Below, in pieces: positions 43,716 to 55,582 of a DNA stretch of 64,000 nucleotides (position 1 is the first letter of the stretch; each line of letters opens with the position of its first letter). The stretch is from Clostridium pasteurianum DSM 525 = ATCC 6013 (GTDB lineage Bacteria; Bacillota; Clostridia; Clostridiales; Clostridiaceae), in assembly GCF_000807255.1 (NCBI RefSeq), contig NZ_CP009268.1, positions 3,378,384 to 3,442,383 of the forward strand, in the 5' to 3' direction. Under the pieces are notes generated by a model, which worked only from the letters and a program-made list of their open reading frames with translations, was not told the origin of the DNA and made no database searches. Made by a program: the position numbers and the translations under genes.

Positions 43716-43747
43716 AATCAAAAGCTTTAAAACTTTAATTTATTCTT

Positions 43748-43832
43748 AACGTTTACATATATAATTGTATAATAGAAATTATTTAATTACTTCTCATGAA
43801 TTGCTCACTTATTCTCAAATATTGTTGTTTTT
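43748..43832 (-). promoter_or_regulatory. Shared upstream module, copy 1
   Basis: TTACATATATAATT (43753) and GAATTGCTCACTTATTCTC (43798) occur with exactly the same 45-base spacing as at 49544 and 49589. Overall identity across about 85 bases is about 80%. It lies upstream of the Gfo/Idh remnant and isomerase gene. It may be a promoter with an activator site. Confidence 0.65.
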
Positions 43833-43842
43833 AGATATCTAA

Positions 43843-43891
43843 AACAACTTTAAGCAGCATTGCAAAAACTTCAATGCTGCTTAAAGTTGTT
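43843..43891 (-). terminator. Terminator of FUSC gene
   Basis: AACAACTTTAAGCAGCATTG (43843-43862) and its perfect complement (43872-43891) form a 20-bp stem around a 9-base loop. On the minus strand TTTTAG follows. It lies 31 bases past the FUSC stop codon. Confidence 0.85.
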
Positions 43892-43922
43892 AGTACTGGA
43901 CTTACAGTACGGTATTTCTTAT

Positions 43923-45878
43923 TTAGGACAAGTTTTTATGGCTTACTTTCAATAAATTAATTCCTTGAGCCATCTGCTTAATATGTCTAATAGAATCGCT
44001 TAAATGTAAATCGATGTTATTCAAGGTTCTACCATCGTCTTCCTTTTTAATTTCGGAATAATTGCGGGATTTGATTGAGTGCAGTATGCTTTTTAAAACG
44101 CCAATCTCTGATAGAAAATGATCTCTTTCACTATCTGGAATATCATAAAAATGGAATATCATAAATACATGGATTATTTCTATGCGAAATGCCCTGCAGC
44201 TAGGAAGAATGATATTGTCAATGGGTTCCTTGTCAATAACCTGTTGATCCTGTGCAAGGCCTTGAATACTATCAGTGGTAAGCTGTACCTCCAGCAGAAG
44301 TTCATTAACATACTGACTGTTCTCAGCTTTTAAAAGTACTTTTTCCAATTCATCAGCTATATTCTGATAACTTTCCATTAGTTCTCTTTTCCTATAGCTT
44401 AGCGCATGGTGCTTTTCAGTCCGCAGCAGAACTTTACCGATAATCCATACCATTAATGCGGAAGCAATTACGATGACCAGACGTATACCCAGAGCTCTCC
44501 ACATACTCATTTGAAAGGGCATCATACTAACAATTGCTATCTGAGTTGCAAACACCATACTTATAAACTGGCTGCTACTAGACAAAAGCATCCATATACT
44601 GACAAATAAAACCAAAACAAGGCGGATACGGTTTGGAATAAATTCTGTGATGGATAGGAATACAAGTAGTCCCACAGCTGTTCCTCCCACACGATTCAAT
44701 GCACTTTTGGTTTCCTCATGGTGAAACTCGCAAGTAATCATATAAACAAGTAGTGGTAACCAAAAACTTCTGGAAAAGGGAAGCTTATAAGAAATTGTAA
44801 AGCTTATGCCATTTAGAATAGCCGCCTTTAATGCGAATCTTCCCCTGCAAGATTGCAAGCTAAAATGTTTTTTCAATTGGTTCAATTTAAAGTCTATTCC
44901 TTTTGCAGAATCTATTTTTTTACTGTGGAGTTTCTTGCAGTAAGACAATTCATCTGCAAGACGCTCTATTATGATTTTAAACTCTTCTTCAAGCTTCATA
45001 TGCTGTAAGTGGTGTGTTTCCAAAAAATCCATCAGTTTTTCTGAAAGAATCTTAAAATTATCTTTTTCATTATTATTTTCTGCTGCATTTGAAAATATTA
45101 CGCCCAATTCTCTAAAGTACACTGCATCTTCGCTTTTGTAATAAAATCTAGACTGATTTGCAATCTGCTCAATCTGTTCCAGGCAAAGCATCACATGAAA
45201 CAAATAAGTCTGACCTTCATTTAAGACACCATACTGCTTAGCTACATCATTATAAATCTCCTTTGAAAAATCAACCGACAATTTAGACAGTTCCTTGTGA
45301 TTTCTCCCTGTGGCATTGTCCTCCTTAAATTCCCAAAGCTGCTTAGAAAGTTCTCTAAAGCCCTGTATAACAAATCGATCGCTAGTTGGAATTTTCACCT
45401 TCTGTTTTATTATAAATATAAAAAGACTTACCATTGCAAAACTAAAGGCAAATGTCATAAGTCGCTCTGGTATCATGGAGAACTTGTATGGTATCATCTG
45501 CGCCAAGATAAACATACCTCCAACGATAAAGTAATTTTTAGGCAAAATTTCATCTTCAAATACATATATAAATACAAACATAGCAACAAAATTCAGTAAT
45601 ATGCAGGATACATAGTTCATACTGGCAAATGTGCCAAGCATGCCTGAAATAAACATAACCAGATAACTTCTCAAATATGATTTTATGGACAAACGAGATT
45701 TTATCATAGTACCTGCATAAAGTACCAATCCAACAGCAATAATGGCATTTGCAGCTCCGCCAATCATATTACCTACTACAAACATAATCATTCCCAATAT
45801 CACAAAGGGTAAAGTTGTAATCCCTCGTTTGCACCATGTGTAACACACTTTTTTCATTCCGTTCAATTTCTGTTCCAA
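43923..45878 (-). CDS. FUSC-family membrane protein (aromatic acid exporter-like)
   Basis: The 651-residue protein has two blocks of membrane helices (about residues 18-160 and 350-480) separated by a long soluble helical region, and a soluble C-terminal tail. This is the fusaric-acid-resistance/YccS-like layout. The second block contains PFSRSFWLPLLVYMITCEFHHEETKSALNRVGGTAVG, the typical FUSC core. Such proteins are thought to export aromatic acids or other toxic compounds. The frame starts with a TTG at 45878; a later ATG gives MKKVCYTWCKR. It follows the flavodoxin-like gene after 37 bases, so the two may be co-transcribed. Confidence 0.85.
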   Translation of the reverse strand: MEQKLNGMKKVCYTWCKRGITTLPFVILGMIMFVVGNMIGGAANAIIAVGLVLYAGTMIKSRLSIKSYLRSYLVMFISGMLGTFASMNYVSCILLNFVAMFVFIYVFEDEILPKNYFIVGGMFILAQMIPYKFSMIPERLMTFAFSFAMVSLFIFIIKQKVKIPTSDRFVIQGFRELSKQLWEFKEDNATGRNHKELSKLSVDFSKEIYNDVAKQYGVLNEGQTYLFHVMLCLEQIEQIANQSRFYYKSEDAVYFRELGVIFSNAAENNNEKDNFKILSEKLMDFLETHHLQHMKLEEEFKIIIERLADELSYCKKLHSKKIDSAKGIDFKLNQLKKHFSLQSCRGRFALKAAILNGISFTISYKLPFSRSFWLPLLVYMITCEFHHEETKSALNRVGGTAVGLLVFLSITEFIPNRIRLVLVLFVSIWMLLSSSSQFISMVFATQIAIVSMMPFQMSMWRALGIRLVIVIASALMVWIIGKVLLRTEKHHALSYRKRELMESYQNIADELEKVLLKAENSQYVNELLLEVQLTTDSIQGLAQDQQVIDKEPIDNIILPSCRAFRIEIIHVFMIFHFYDIPDSERDHFLSEIGVLKSILHSIKSRNYSEIKKEDDGRTLNNIDLHLSDSIRHIKQMAQGINLLKVSHKNLS

Positions 45879-45915
45879 GTTAGATCCCTGCTCCTTTCAT
45901 TTCACAATTAAGGTT

Positions 45916-46569
45916 TTATATTTTACAATAAGTTGCTAATCTTTTTCCCATTTGGAAAGCTTTTTCACAATCTATAGGAAATTGTTCCGCTTTTATTTGT
46001 GCTTTGTGTTGCTCATCATATCTAGAAGCGTCATATTTGTTATAATCGTCAAACTGATAGGTATCTGTAACAATTAAAGATTCATTTGTGCCATTGAGCA
46101 ACTGCATATATCTTTTATGCATATCAAATATATATTGATAGCCAGATGCATCTACAGCTATTTGAGGCACATTCATTGTATAAATAAAGCCCGCATTTAT
46201 TTTTCCCTGGAAATTGCTATAATCTTCCTTGCTATACGAAATATTCATGAATATAAGACGCTCTAAAAATGAGCTCATTTCCCCTGTCACATTGCCTAGA
46301 TAGATTGGTGAGCCTAGCAGCAGTACGTCGCTGGTGATTACTTTCTCCAGTACCTCTGTGAGATCATCACGCACAGCACAGTGACCAACGAACTTACTGT
46401 CTTTTCGTTTACAGGCAAAACAGCTGATACATCCCTTATAATTTAAATTGTAAAGATTTATCATCTCGGTTTCTGCTCCCACAGATTTTGCTCCATCTAA
46501 CGTCCGCTTTAATAAGGTGGCTGTATTCCACTCCTTTCGCGGACTTCCATTAACAGCTATCGCTTTCAT
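45916..46569 (-). CDS. Flavodoxin-like NAD(P)H-dependent FMN reductase family protein
   Basis: The 217-residue protein begins IAVNGSPRKEWNTATLLKR, the FMN phosphate-binding loop of the NADPH-dependent FMN reductase/WrbA group. It also has the cysteine segment YKGCISCFACKR found in many clostridial iron-sulfur-flavoprotein-like members, and LLLGSPIYLGNVTGEM for the flavin. It reduces flavin or small organic compounds. It is divergent from an HxlR regulator (gap 112 bases), the typical arrangement for HxlR control of a redox gene. Confidence 0.9.
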   Translation of the reverse strand: MKAIAVNGSPRKEWNTATLLKRTLDGAKSVGAETEMINLYNLNYKGCISCFACKRKDSKFVGHCAVRDDLTEVLEKVITSDVLLLGSPIYLGNVTGEMSSFLERLIFMNISYSKEDYSNFQGKINAGFIYTMNVPQIAVDASGYQYIFDMHKRYMQLLNGTNESLIVTDTYQFDDYNKYDASRYDEQHKAQIKAEQFPIDCEKAFQMGKRLATYCKI

Positions 46570-46681
46570 TAAAATACCTCCTATTTATTTACTTTCTTCT
46601 TTTAATCTGTTAAACTTAGTATAACATGCAGATACAAAATATAAAGTACGCACATTTTTGTGCCCTAAGGAAATGATAGCA

Positions 46682-47032
46682 ATGAGTACTAAAAACTTAT
46701 ATGATGGTTCCTGTAGAATTATTAATTCACTAAACATTATCAGCGGCAAATGGAAACTACCTATTTTATGTAAACTATCTCCTGGCAATATTCGCTATAA
46801 TGAGCTAAAACGTCAAGTACGGGGCATCACCAACATCATGCTTACACGCTCTTTACAGGAGTTAGCATCCCATGGACTGGTTGTGCGAATACAGCATTCT
46901 AATATTCCGCCTCACGTAGAATATGGATTAACAGAACATGGCAAAAAATTAATTCCTGCTCTGGATGCTTTGAAAAAATGGGGCGAAGAACAAGCAGACT
47001 TTGAACAACATGAAATAAAAGGTTATAAATAG
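46682..47032 (+). CDS. HxlR-family transcriptional regulator
   Basis: The 116-residue protein is one winged-helix domain. The motifs IISGKWKLPILCKLSPGNIRYNELKR and GITNIMLTRSLQELASHGLV, with VEYGLTEHGKKLIPALDALKKWGEE, are classic HxlR. The start at 46682 (MSTKNLYDGS) is preceded by AAGGAAA. A longer frame from 46658 is less likely. It should control the divergent flavodoxin-like gene and perhaps the FUSC exporter. HxlR members sense aldehydes, quinones or oxidants. Confidence 0.92.
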   Translation: MSTKNLYDGSCRIINSLNIISGKWKLPILCKLSPGNIRYNELKRQVRGITNIMLTRSLQELASHGLVVRIQHSNIPPHVEYGLTEHGKKLIPALDALKKWGEEQADFEQHEIKGYK

Positions 47033-47110
47033 GATGATCCTCCCATTTATAACCTCTTATTGTTTTATACTTTAGCTATTAAATTTAATATTATTTTAAA
47101 AAAATCTATA

Positions 47111-49498
47111 CTATTTAATATAAATTTCTGTTTCACTCTCCACTACAAACTCAACTGTTTCTTCAACTATTTTGAATTCAATTACCTTCCCATCTGCCAA
47201 AACCTCTGTAGGTTTAATATTATTTATTTTAAATTTAAAGCTATGATAATTATCTCTATAGGCCCTATAAGCCTTATTTATTCTAATTGTCATTCCATTT
47301 AAGTCATCATTGCGTTTTATTAAAAACTCATATAGATTGTAAACTCCCTTTCTATATTCAAAGCTTTCTCCATCATCCTGATAATGTACATACTTAATTT
47401 CCCTATCATTAGCTGCTGGATATATATCTAGAGTAAGTTCTTCTATTTTCTTTTCTCCTATATAATTCTGTATAGGATAACTAGGTATAATTGTTCCCTG
47501 TTTTATATATATAGGGCATAAATCTAAAGGTGCTTCCTTAACAATATATTCCCCACCTTGAAAAACTTCCTTTGTCCAGTAATCCACCCAATTATTTCCC
47601 TTTGGTAAATATACCATTCTGGCTGTCTTTCCCTGCTCTACAACTGGGGCTACAAGAATATTTTCACCACACAGGAATTCATCATTTATTTCATAAGTAT
47701 TTTCATCTTCCTGGTAGTGAAGCATTAAGGCCCTAATTACAGGAAGTCCGCTGCTTTTTTGCTTCCAGAGGGTATCATAAAGATAAGGAATCAATTTATA
47801 TCTAAGTTTAATATATTTTCTGTTAATATCTTCTGTTTGCTTATCAAAAGCCCAGGGTTCCTGATCTCTTGTCATAATCGAGGAATGATTTCTAAATAAT
47901 GGGGTAAAGCATCCAACCTGTACCCATCTTGATAAAAGTTCTGCAGTGCAATCAAAACCAAATCCACCTACATCTGTACCACAAAAAGTTATCCCGCTTA
48001 ATCCTAAATTCATAAGCATTGGAAGAGACATTCGCAAATGCTCCCAAAGGCTTTGATTATCACCAGTCCATACTGTAGAATATTTTTGCGTCCCTGCATA
48101 GCAGGCTCTGGTTATTACAAAAGGTCTTTTATTAGTGTATTTCTTGATTCCCTCATAGGTTGCCTTTGACATATAATGTCCAAAAACATTGTGCATCTCT
48201 CTATGATCTGTAATAATTCCATCATTATTAAAAACCACATCATCAGGAAGGGGCCCATTAAAACTTGCGGGCTCATTCATATCATTCCATATACCAGAAA
48301 CTCCATAATCCATAATTATCTTTTGATTTTCTGCCCACCAATTTCTCACTTTTTCATTTGGAAAATCAGGATAAAGAGCATCTCCCGGCCATACTTTATT
48401 TACATAGGGGATATTATCTTTATCTGTAGCAAAATATCCATTTTTAATACCTTCATCATAGATTTCATAACCATTGTCTTTTTTAACACCAGGATCAATA
48501 ATTGTTACAACTTTAAATCCATTCTGCTTTAACTCAGATAAGGTTTCCTTAGGATTTGGAAATTTATCATTGTCCCAGGTAAATACTCTATATCCATCCA
48601 TATAATCAATATCTAAATATAGTGCATCACAAGGTATATCTCTCGTTCTAAACTCTTTTGCAATTTCCATTAGCCTTTGTTCTGGCACATAAGACCATCT
48701 ACACTGCTGATATCCAAGTGTCCAAAGCTGAGGCAGTGGTGTTCTTCCTGTCAAATCAGTATATTTATTTAATACTTCTTTCATAGAGGGACCATATATA
48801 AAATAATAATCTAAATTTCCATCTACAGCTCCAAAATAATAATAGTCGCTATTTTCTTTTCCAATATCAAAATGAGACTCAAAAGTATTGTCAAAGAAAA
48901 TACCAAAAGCCTGTTTTTCTTTTAAACCAATAAAAAATGGAATGGATTTATATAATGCTTCAAAGCTTTCCACATGTGGGTTAGGATTATCTGTATTCCA
49001 CATCTTGTAATGGTATCCCTTCTTATTTAAATGTCCTGTCTTTTCACCAAAGCCATAAAAATACATATCATTTTCCATCTTTTTAAGCACTTGCACCTTT
49101 AATTCATTGTCACCATCTTTAAGTTCATGACCCTCTTCTGCTGCTACATCCCAGCCACCTTCAGCACCTCTTCTTACAAAAGATTTTCTGTCTCCTCTAT
49201 AATCTTCACAAAGTATATTCCAGTTATAATCGTAAATATCCACCTTGAAATCATCAAATATGTTTACGTTTAACTTATCTGTGGCAATAGTTATTTTATC
49301 TTTTTTACTATCTACTGAAAAATTGCATTGCTTAACATTTAGATCTTCTATTGCTTTAGATAATCTCTCTTCCCTCTTTAGCGGAGAAAAGAAATTTATT
49401 ATAGAAGTCGAAATTATCTCCACAATGACATTTTGGTTTTCAAACTCAATATGAATCTTATTGTCTACTTGCTCAAATCCTCTTATTTTACCAAACAT
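47111..49498 (-). CDS. Cytoplasmic GH31 alpha-glucosidase
   Basis: The 795-residue protein lacks a signal peptide. Nucleophile Asp406 is in GIWNDMNEPASF and acid/base Asp480 in VWTGDNQSLWEH. The fold is the usual GH31 N-terminal beta domain, barrel and C-terminal beta domains. It resembles the exported copy at 35456 in layout but is clearly diverged. It should act on imported alpha-glucosides or related sugars. A shared 85-bp module lies upstream at 49541-49624. It is the only gene on its strand between the pfk remnant and the flavodoxin/HxlR pair. Confidence 0.92.
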   Translation of the reverse strand: MFGKIRGFEQVDNKIHIEFENQNVIVEIISTSIINFFSPLKREERLSKAIEDLNVKQCNFSVDSKKDKITIATDKLNVNIFDDFKVDIYDYNWNILCEDYRGDRKSFVRRGAEGGWDVAAEEGHELKDGDNELKVQVLKKMENDMYFYGFGEKTGHLNKKGYHYKMWNTDNPNPHVESFEALYKSIPFFIGLKEKQAFGIFFDNTFESHFDIGKENSDYYYFGAVDGNLDYYFIYGPSMKEVLNKYTDLTGRTPLPQLWTLGYQQCRWSYVPEQRLMEIAKEFRTRDIPCDALYLDIDYMDGYRVFTWDNDKFPNPKETLSELKQNGFKVVTIIDPGVKKDNGYEIYDEGIKNGYFATDKDNIPYVNKVWPGDALYPDFPNEKVRNWWAENQKIIMDYGVSGIWNDMNEPASFNGPLPDDVVFNNDGIITDHREMHNVFGHYMSKATYEGIKKYTNKRPFVITRACYAGTQKYSTVWTGDNQSLWEHLRMSLPMLMNLGLSGITFCGTDVGGFGFDCTAELLSRWVQVGCFTPLFRNHSSIMTRDQEPWAFDKQTEDINRKYIKLRYKLIPYLYDTLWKQKSSGLPVIRALMLHYQEDENTYEINDEFLCGENILVAPVVEQGKTARMVYLPKGNNWVDYWTKEVFQGGEYIVKEAPLDLCPIYIKQGTIIPSYPIQNYIGEKKIEELTLDIYPAANDREIKYVHYQDDGESFEYRKGVYNLYEFLIKRNDDLNGMTIRINKAYRAYRDNYHSFKFKINNIKPTEVLADGKVIEFKIVEETVEFVVESETEIYIK

Positions 49499-49540
49499 TT
49501 TCCCACCCCTATTTAACAGCTATATTCTATTAATCAATGA

Positions 49541-49624
49541 AACTTACATATATAATTTTATACTATTAATATTTTAATTACTACCTAGGAATTGCTCACT
49601 TATTCTCAAATATTGCTGTTTTTA
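49541..49624 (-). promoter_or_regulatory. Shared upstream module, copy 2
   Basis: This is the counterpart of 43748-43832. TTACATATATAATT (49544) and GAATTGCTCACTTATTCTC (49589) are 45 bases apart in both. On the minus strand it reads AGTATAAAAT near the gene, a possible -10, with no good -35, as expected of an activator-dependent promoter. It lies 43-126 bases upstream of the GH31 start codon. Confidence 0.65.
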
Positions 49625-49682
49625 ATTTTTTCTACAATTTAATTTTTTTCACTATATGAGATTAAAGTTGTCACATAATTAA

Positions 49683-49720
49683 AAGGGTATAAATTGAGCA
49701 ATTGTTCAATTTATACCCTT
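49683..49720 (-). terminator. Terminator after pfk remnant
   Basis: AAGGGTATAAATTGA pairs with TCAATTTATACCCTT around an 8-base loop; on the minus strand TTTTAATTATG follows. It probably ends the LevR transcript that now runs through the pfk fragment. Confidence 0.75.
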
Positions 49721-49787
49721 CTAATTTTTATATAAGCAATGAATTATTTCTAAAATCCATTTAATAAGTTTCATATTTTAATGAAAA

Positions 49788-50120
49788 CTATCTTGAAAGT
49801 ATCTCTGATATCTCATATAGTCTTTCATCAAATTTTCTTGGCATTGCTAGGGCTTCATCTATATCATCAGTTATTTTATTATCTCTTATACTCATAACTT
49901 TCGATGTCTTCTTTCCTTCAATCAGAACTTCTACAGCTCTAACACCCATTCTTGAGACAAGCATTCTATCAAAGGCGGATGGACTTCCACCTCTTTGAAT
50001 ATGTCCTAAAATAGTGGTCCTTGTTTCAATACCCGTAATATCTTGAACTTTTTTTGCCAATTCAATTGATCCGCCAATTCCTTCTGCTACTATAATCAGA
50101 CTATGCATTTTTCCTTTCAA
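49788..50120 (-). pseudogene. 6-phosphofructokinase C-terminal fragment
   Basis: The 110-residue reading (MHSLIIVAEGIGG, TTILGHIQRGGSPSAFDRML, SRMGVRAVEVLIEGKKTS) is the last third of PfkA; full proteins are about 320 residues. The ATP-binding glycine loop and the TID catalytic motif are missing. The frame stays open only a few codons upstream, where the match ends, 45 bases after the LevR stop. It cannot be a working kinase and is probably a recombination scar. Confidence 0.9.
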
Positions 50121-50164
50121 TTTTCCTTCAAGGATAGTTTTACACAGCTAAAGGATAATAATCA

Positions 50165-52867
50165 TTATAAAATATTTTTAAACAACTCATACATTAATGA
50201 TAATTCATATTTATTTATTTTAATATGATATCTTTTTTCTATATCACTAAAAATATCTCTTGAAACATCATAAAATTCTTTTTCTTTATCTGTATACTCC
50301 GCTTTTTCCTCTGGCTCATAATTATTTGATGTCATTAATCGTTCAATCATAAAAGCAATATGCATATACAGATTTAATTTAATATAACCGACTAATTTCA
50401 TGTCATAATATTGTTCATATCTATAAATAACATTTTCCACTTCATTTACTACAATATTGGGATTTAAAAATGTCAGCCGGCTAGCTATTCCCTCCAATGA
50501 AAAAAATTTTAAAAATTCTCTTTTTAAATCTTCAAATTTCTCTTCATTTATTTCATCCTTTAGGGCTTCCCATAAACACTTTTCACCAGTTCCATCTAGA
50601 ATATCGTAAACATTCACCCATTTCATCGTCGCAATATTAGGTAAATTTGAAGTTGTAATTATTAATTTTGTATGCTTAAAATTATCTTTGTTATTCTCCT
50701 CAATTAATTTTTTTAAATTTTTATAGTCCATTATTACAATATCCATGGTCTCATGATTAACAAATCTAGATATAATCTCTTTTATCTTATCAGATATTCC
50801 AAGTCCGGACATACAGGAAATAATTATATTTTTACCTCTTGCAATTCCCTCAAAGTACTGAATACTGATGTTATAAGCACTCTTTGCCTGCTCTGCAATA
50901 TATTTAAAAGAATTGTTTTGAATCATTTTTATTCCAATATCCAAAGCAATAGCAGTAGTTACATTATTCATAATAAGTAAATCTCCAGATAGATGATTCT
51001 TTATAGAAGAATACATTTGATTTAAAGAGCCCATATCTACTAATAGGATAACACCTTTTCTAGTATCTATTTTTTCAAGATAATCGTTAACCTTTTTTAT
51101 AGTATCAGCTAAAGATATATCCATAGGCATATCAATAGATTCAAATACAAAAGTACCGCAGTTTTCATTTGCAACAGCTTGAATACTGCTGGCCGTTGTA
51201 TTTCCATGAGCTACAATTAACCCTTGAAGTTCTATATTTTCCTCAATATACTCTTGAAAAAATATAGTATTCATAATGTCCAAACATCTAGATAATCCAG
51301 TTACAATTGTTCCCAATTCTTCTCTAAGCTTTATAGCTATGTAATAAGCTCTCGGAGATACACCTTTTAAAAAATTTATTACTCTTTTAAAATCCAGTTT
51401 AATTATCATATCATCCTGTAGTATCAGCACTAAACATAACATTAATTCCATAGATTCTCTAGTACAGTGAATACCATAACGTTTTATAATTTTCACAAAT
51501 TTTTGCATATAGCTTTCTCTCACAAATATATTTTCATCTAAAAATAATAAGTTCAAATATTCTTTAATAGAATTCATTAATTTTTTAAATTCAATGAAAA
51601 TTTCCAGTTTAGCTGCTTCGGCATTTTCATAGGAAAACTCAGAAATTTGATTGAAAAATTCAATAAATTTTTGTTTTGCCTCTAAACTTTCATCTTTAAT
51701 TTGAACAAATTCTCTATCATAAAATATTTTAAGAGGTGCTATATCTCTATTAGATACACTAAAAAATATATTTGAAATATCCGGTATATCTTCTAAGGTA
51801 ATCCTTAATACAACTTCATCCATCTGTCTTGTAAAAGCATTAGCACAGCTAGTTTGAACAATATTCTGCAGAGTTCCTATATTGCCTTTAGGTCTTGAAA
51901 AACATAATGCTTCTACCACATGTGAATCGACTATGATATCTTTTTTTATTTTTTTTGATTCTTTATAATAAAAGAGGTAAACTATTTGCAGTCTTTCTGT
52001 AAAAGGACGATTTATTATACTATCTATATTAATATGAACAGCAATCCTTCGTCTGAAAGTTTCAAGCAATACCTCTTCAGTACGTTCTGTAGTAGCAAAA
52101 ATAAATCTAACATTTGACTTTTTCCACTGGTTATCTCCCAGTTGCCTGTATTTACCAGTATCCATAAATAGAAATAACTTTTCTTGATTGGCATAAGATA
52201 GTCTATGAATTTCATCCAAAAATAGATATCCACCATCAGCTTCACTTAACAGTCCTTCCTTATCACTATTTGCACCAGTAAAACTTCCTTTTTTATATCC
52301 AAGTAATGTAGCAGACAATAGTTCAGGATTATTTGCATAATCTGCACAATTTAGCACTACAAAAGGTGCTTTAGAATAAATCACCTTTTGTTCCAGAGCA
52401 TATTGATAAATTAACTTGGCAAGAAAGCTTTTTCCAACACCACTTTCACCTGTAATAAGTATTGGCAGACCATTAGGTGGGTAATTAACTGACGCCCTGC
52501 ACTGTTCCACAATTTTCTTCTGACTTCCATAACATCCAATAAGATCACTAAAAGCATCTTTTTCATACTGACAATTATTTTTTTCACTGTTATCTTGAAT
52601 ATTTATATTCCCTTTTGTATTCTCTACTATAAATTCCTTATGTTCTATTATTTCTTCATCTTCAGTTTTTTCAATCTCTGGAATACTCCAATATACGGGC
52701 CTTGAGTTTGTCTTTTGTACTAATTTTTCCTCAAGAAGACGGTTAAGATAATGACTTACTACCTGGCGGCTCAAATTTAATTCTCTTGATAATTCTACTG
52801 CACTAATTTTTGTCTTTTCCCGGCATATTTTTTTCATCATATCATAAACCCTATCTTTTGCCTGCAT
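50165..52867 (-). CDS. LevR-type sigma-54-dependent activator with PTS regulatory domains
   Basis: The 900-residue protein has an N-terminal winged helix (SAVELSRELNLSRQVVSHYLNRL), then an AAA+ sigma-54 activator domain: Walker A GESGVGKS near 136, GSFTGA loop, Walker B GGYLFLDEIHRL. PTS regulatory domains follow: a PRD, an EIIA(Man)-like domain with HGNTTASS, an EIIB-like segment CMSGLGISDKIKEI and a second PRD. Phosphorylation at His in these domains normally tunes activity to sugar supply. It lies directly downstream of the PTS operon, whose sigma-54 promoter at 57519 it should activate. Part of its gene is duplicated at 39813-40202. Confidence 0.95.
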   Translation of the reverse strand: MQAKDRVYDMMKKICREKTKISAVELSRELNLSRQVVSHYLNRLLEEKLVQKTNSRPVYWSIPEIEKTEDEEIIEHKEFIVENTKGNINIQDNSEKNNCQYEKDAFSDLIGCYGSQKKIVEQCRASVNYPPNGLPILITGESGVGKSFLAKLIYQYALEQKVIYSKAPFVVLNCADYANNPELLSATLLGYKKGSFTGANSDKEGLLSEADGGYLFLDEIHRLSYANQEKLFLFMDTGKYRQLGDNQWKKSNVRFIFATTERTEEVLLETFRRRIAVHINIDSIINRPFTERLQIVYLFYYKESKKIKKDIIVDSHVVEALCFSRPKGNIGTLQNIVQTSCANAFTRQMDEVVLRITLEDIPDISNIFFSVSNRDIAPLKIFYDREFVQIKDESLEAKQKFIEFFNQISEFSYENAEAAKLEIFIEFKKLMNSIKEYLNLLFLDENIFVRESYMQKFVKIIKRYGIHCTRESMELMLCLVLILQDDMIIKLDFKRVINFLKGVSPRAYYIAIKLREELGTIVTGLSRCLDIMNTIFFQEYIEENIELQGLIVAHGNTTASSIQAVANENCGTFVFESIDMPMDISLADTIKKVNDYLEKIDTRKGVILLVDMGSLNQMYSSIKNHLSGDLLIMNNVTTAIALDIGIKMIQNNSFKYIAEQAKSAYNISIQYFEGIARGKNIIISCMSGLGISDKIKEIISRFVNHETMDIVIMDYKNLKKLIEENNKDNFKHTKLIITTSNLPNIATMKWVNVYDILDGTGEKCLWEALKDEINEEKFEDLKREFLKFFSLEGIASRLTFLNPNIVVNEVENVIYRYEQYYDMKLVGYIKLNLYMHIAFMIERLMTSNNYEPEEKAEYTDKEKEFYDVSRDIFSDIEKRYHIKINKYELSLMYELFKNIL

Positions 52868-53047
52868 ATTGCTTATTCTCCTTTATTAATAAATCTAATT
52901 TTTTGTAACAAATATTTACTTTATCCATTGAATCAAAAATACTCTCTCTGATAGATATTATATAGAATTTATTTTATCAATTTAATAAATTTTATTTCAC
53001 CATAAATAATTTTTACCTTGGTCTTATTATATATTATATATTTTTTA

Positions 53048-54754
<1,707 letters not shown>

Positions 54755-55582
54755 TTATGCAATTCCCAATGCAGAAAGTAAAATTCCTAGTATAATAATA
54801 GCAATTAACAAAATATTAATACTAACTTTTTTATTTTTCATCAAATAGAAACAAAGTAGTGTTAGTCCTAAAGGTATAATCCCAACAAATATTTGATCTA
54901 ACATGTTTTGCAGGTTAAGTACAGAGGTACCCCCCATTTTAAATTGAACAGTAGTCTTAAAATTTACCATCTGACTAGTCATACCGCCTACCATAATTAA
55001 ACCTACAATACTAGCTGCTTTAGTTAATATATTAATTAATCCACTGGCATATAATTTTTCTATATATTTTGCACCTAAGCTATATCCTAAAAATGTTCCA
55101 TAGTATTTTATTACAACCGCTGGAATATTAAAAAGAAGAAGAAAAATAATAGGTGCAAGAACATTTCCTGATTGGCCTATACTAACAGCAACACCAGCAG
55201 CAATAACTCTTATAACCCCCCAGAAAATAGAATCTCCAATACCTGAAAGAGGTCCCATTAAACTAGACTTTACCGCATTAATAGATGTAGTATCAAAATC
55301 TTCACGCATGCTGTTTTCTTTTTCCATGGAAGCTGTGAGTCCCATTATAAAAGTAGACATTGGAATAGTTGCACTAAAATATGACATATGACGTGATAAT
55401 GCTTCTTTTTTATCCTCTGGATTATTATAAAGTTTATTAATAAATGGCATCATTGAATAACAAAAACCTGAACCGCCTTGTTTAGCGGGGCTTACAGAAG
55501 AATATAAAGTAAATGAACGCCAAAATATTTTTCTAAGTAACACTCTTTCTTCTTTTGGAATTTCTTTAGTTAGATTACTCAT
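54755..55582 (-). CDS. PTS mannose-family permease, IID subunit
   Basis: The 275-residue protein starts MSNLTKEIPKEERVLLRKIFWRSF and has the IID features SFTLYSSVSPAKQGGSGFCYSMMPFI, GLTASMEKEN and SLMGPLSGIGDSIFWGVIRV. Two or more hydrophobic helices form the C-terminal end. I use the ATG at 55582, nine bases after GAGGAGG. It overlaps the IIC stop region by 8 bases, so it is translationally coupled. With IIC it forms the membrane channel of a mannose-family PTS. Confidence 0.95.
   Translation of the reverse strand: MSNLTKEIPKEERVLLRKIFWRSFTLYSSVSPAKQGGSGFCYSMMPFINKLYNNPEDKKEALSRHMSYFSATIPMSTFIMGLTASMEKENSMREDFDTTSINAVKSSLMGPLSGIGDSIFWGVIRVIAAGVAVSIGQSGNVLAPIIFLLLFNIPAVVIKYYGTFLGYSLGAKYIEKLYASGLINILTKAASIVGLIMVGGMTSQMVNFKTTVQFKMGGTSVLNLQNMLDQIFVGIIPLGLTLLCFYLMKNKKVSINILLIAIIILGILLSALGIA

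Noticed and set aside
47060-47302. 80-residue plus-strand reading after the HxlR gene
   Set aside because: It overlaps the C-terminus of the GH31 gene in antisense and has no ribosome site or family features.
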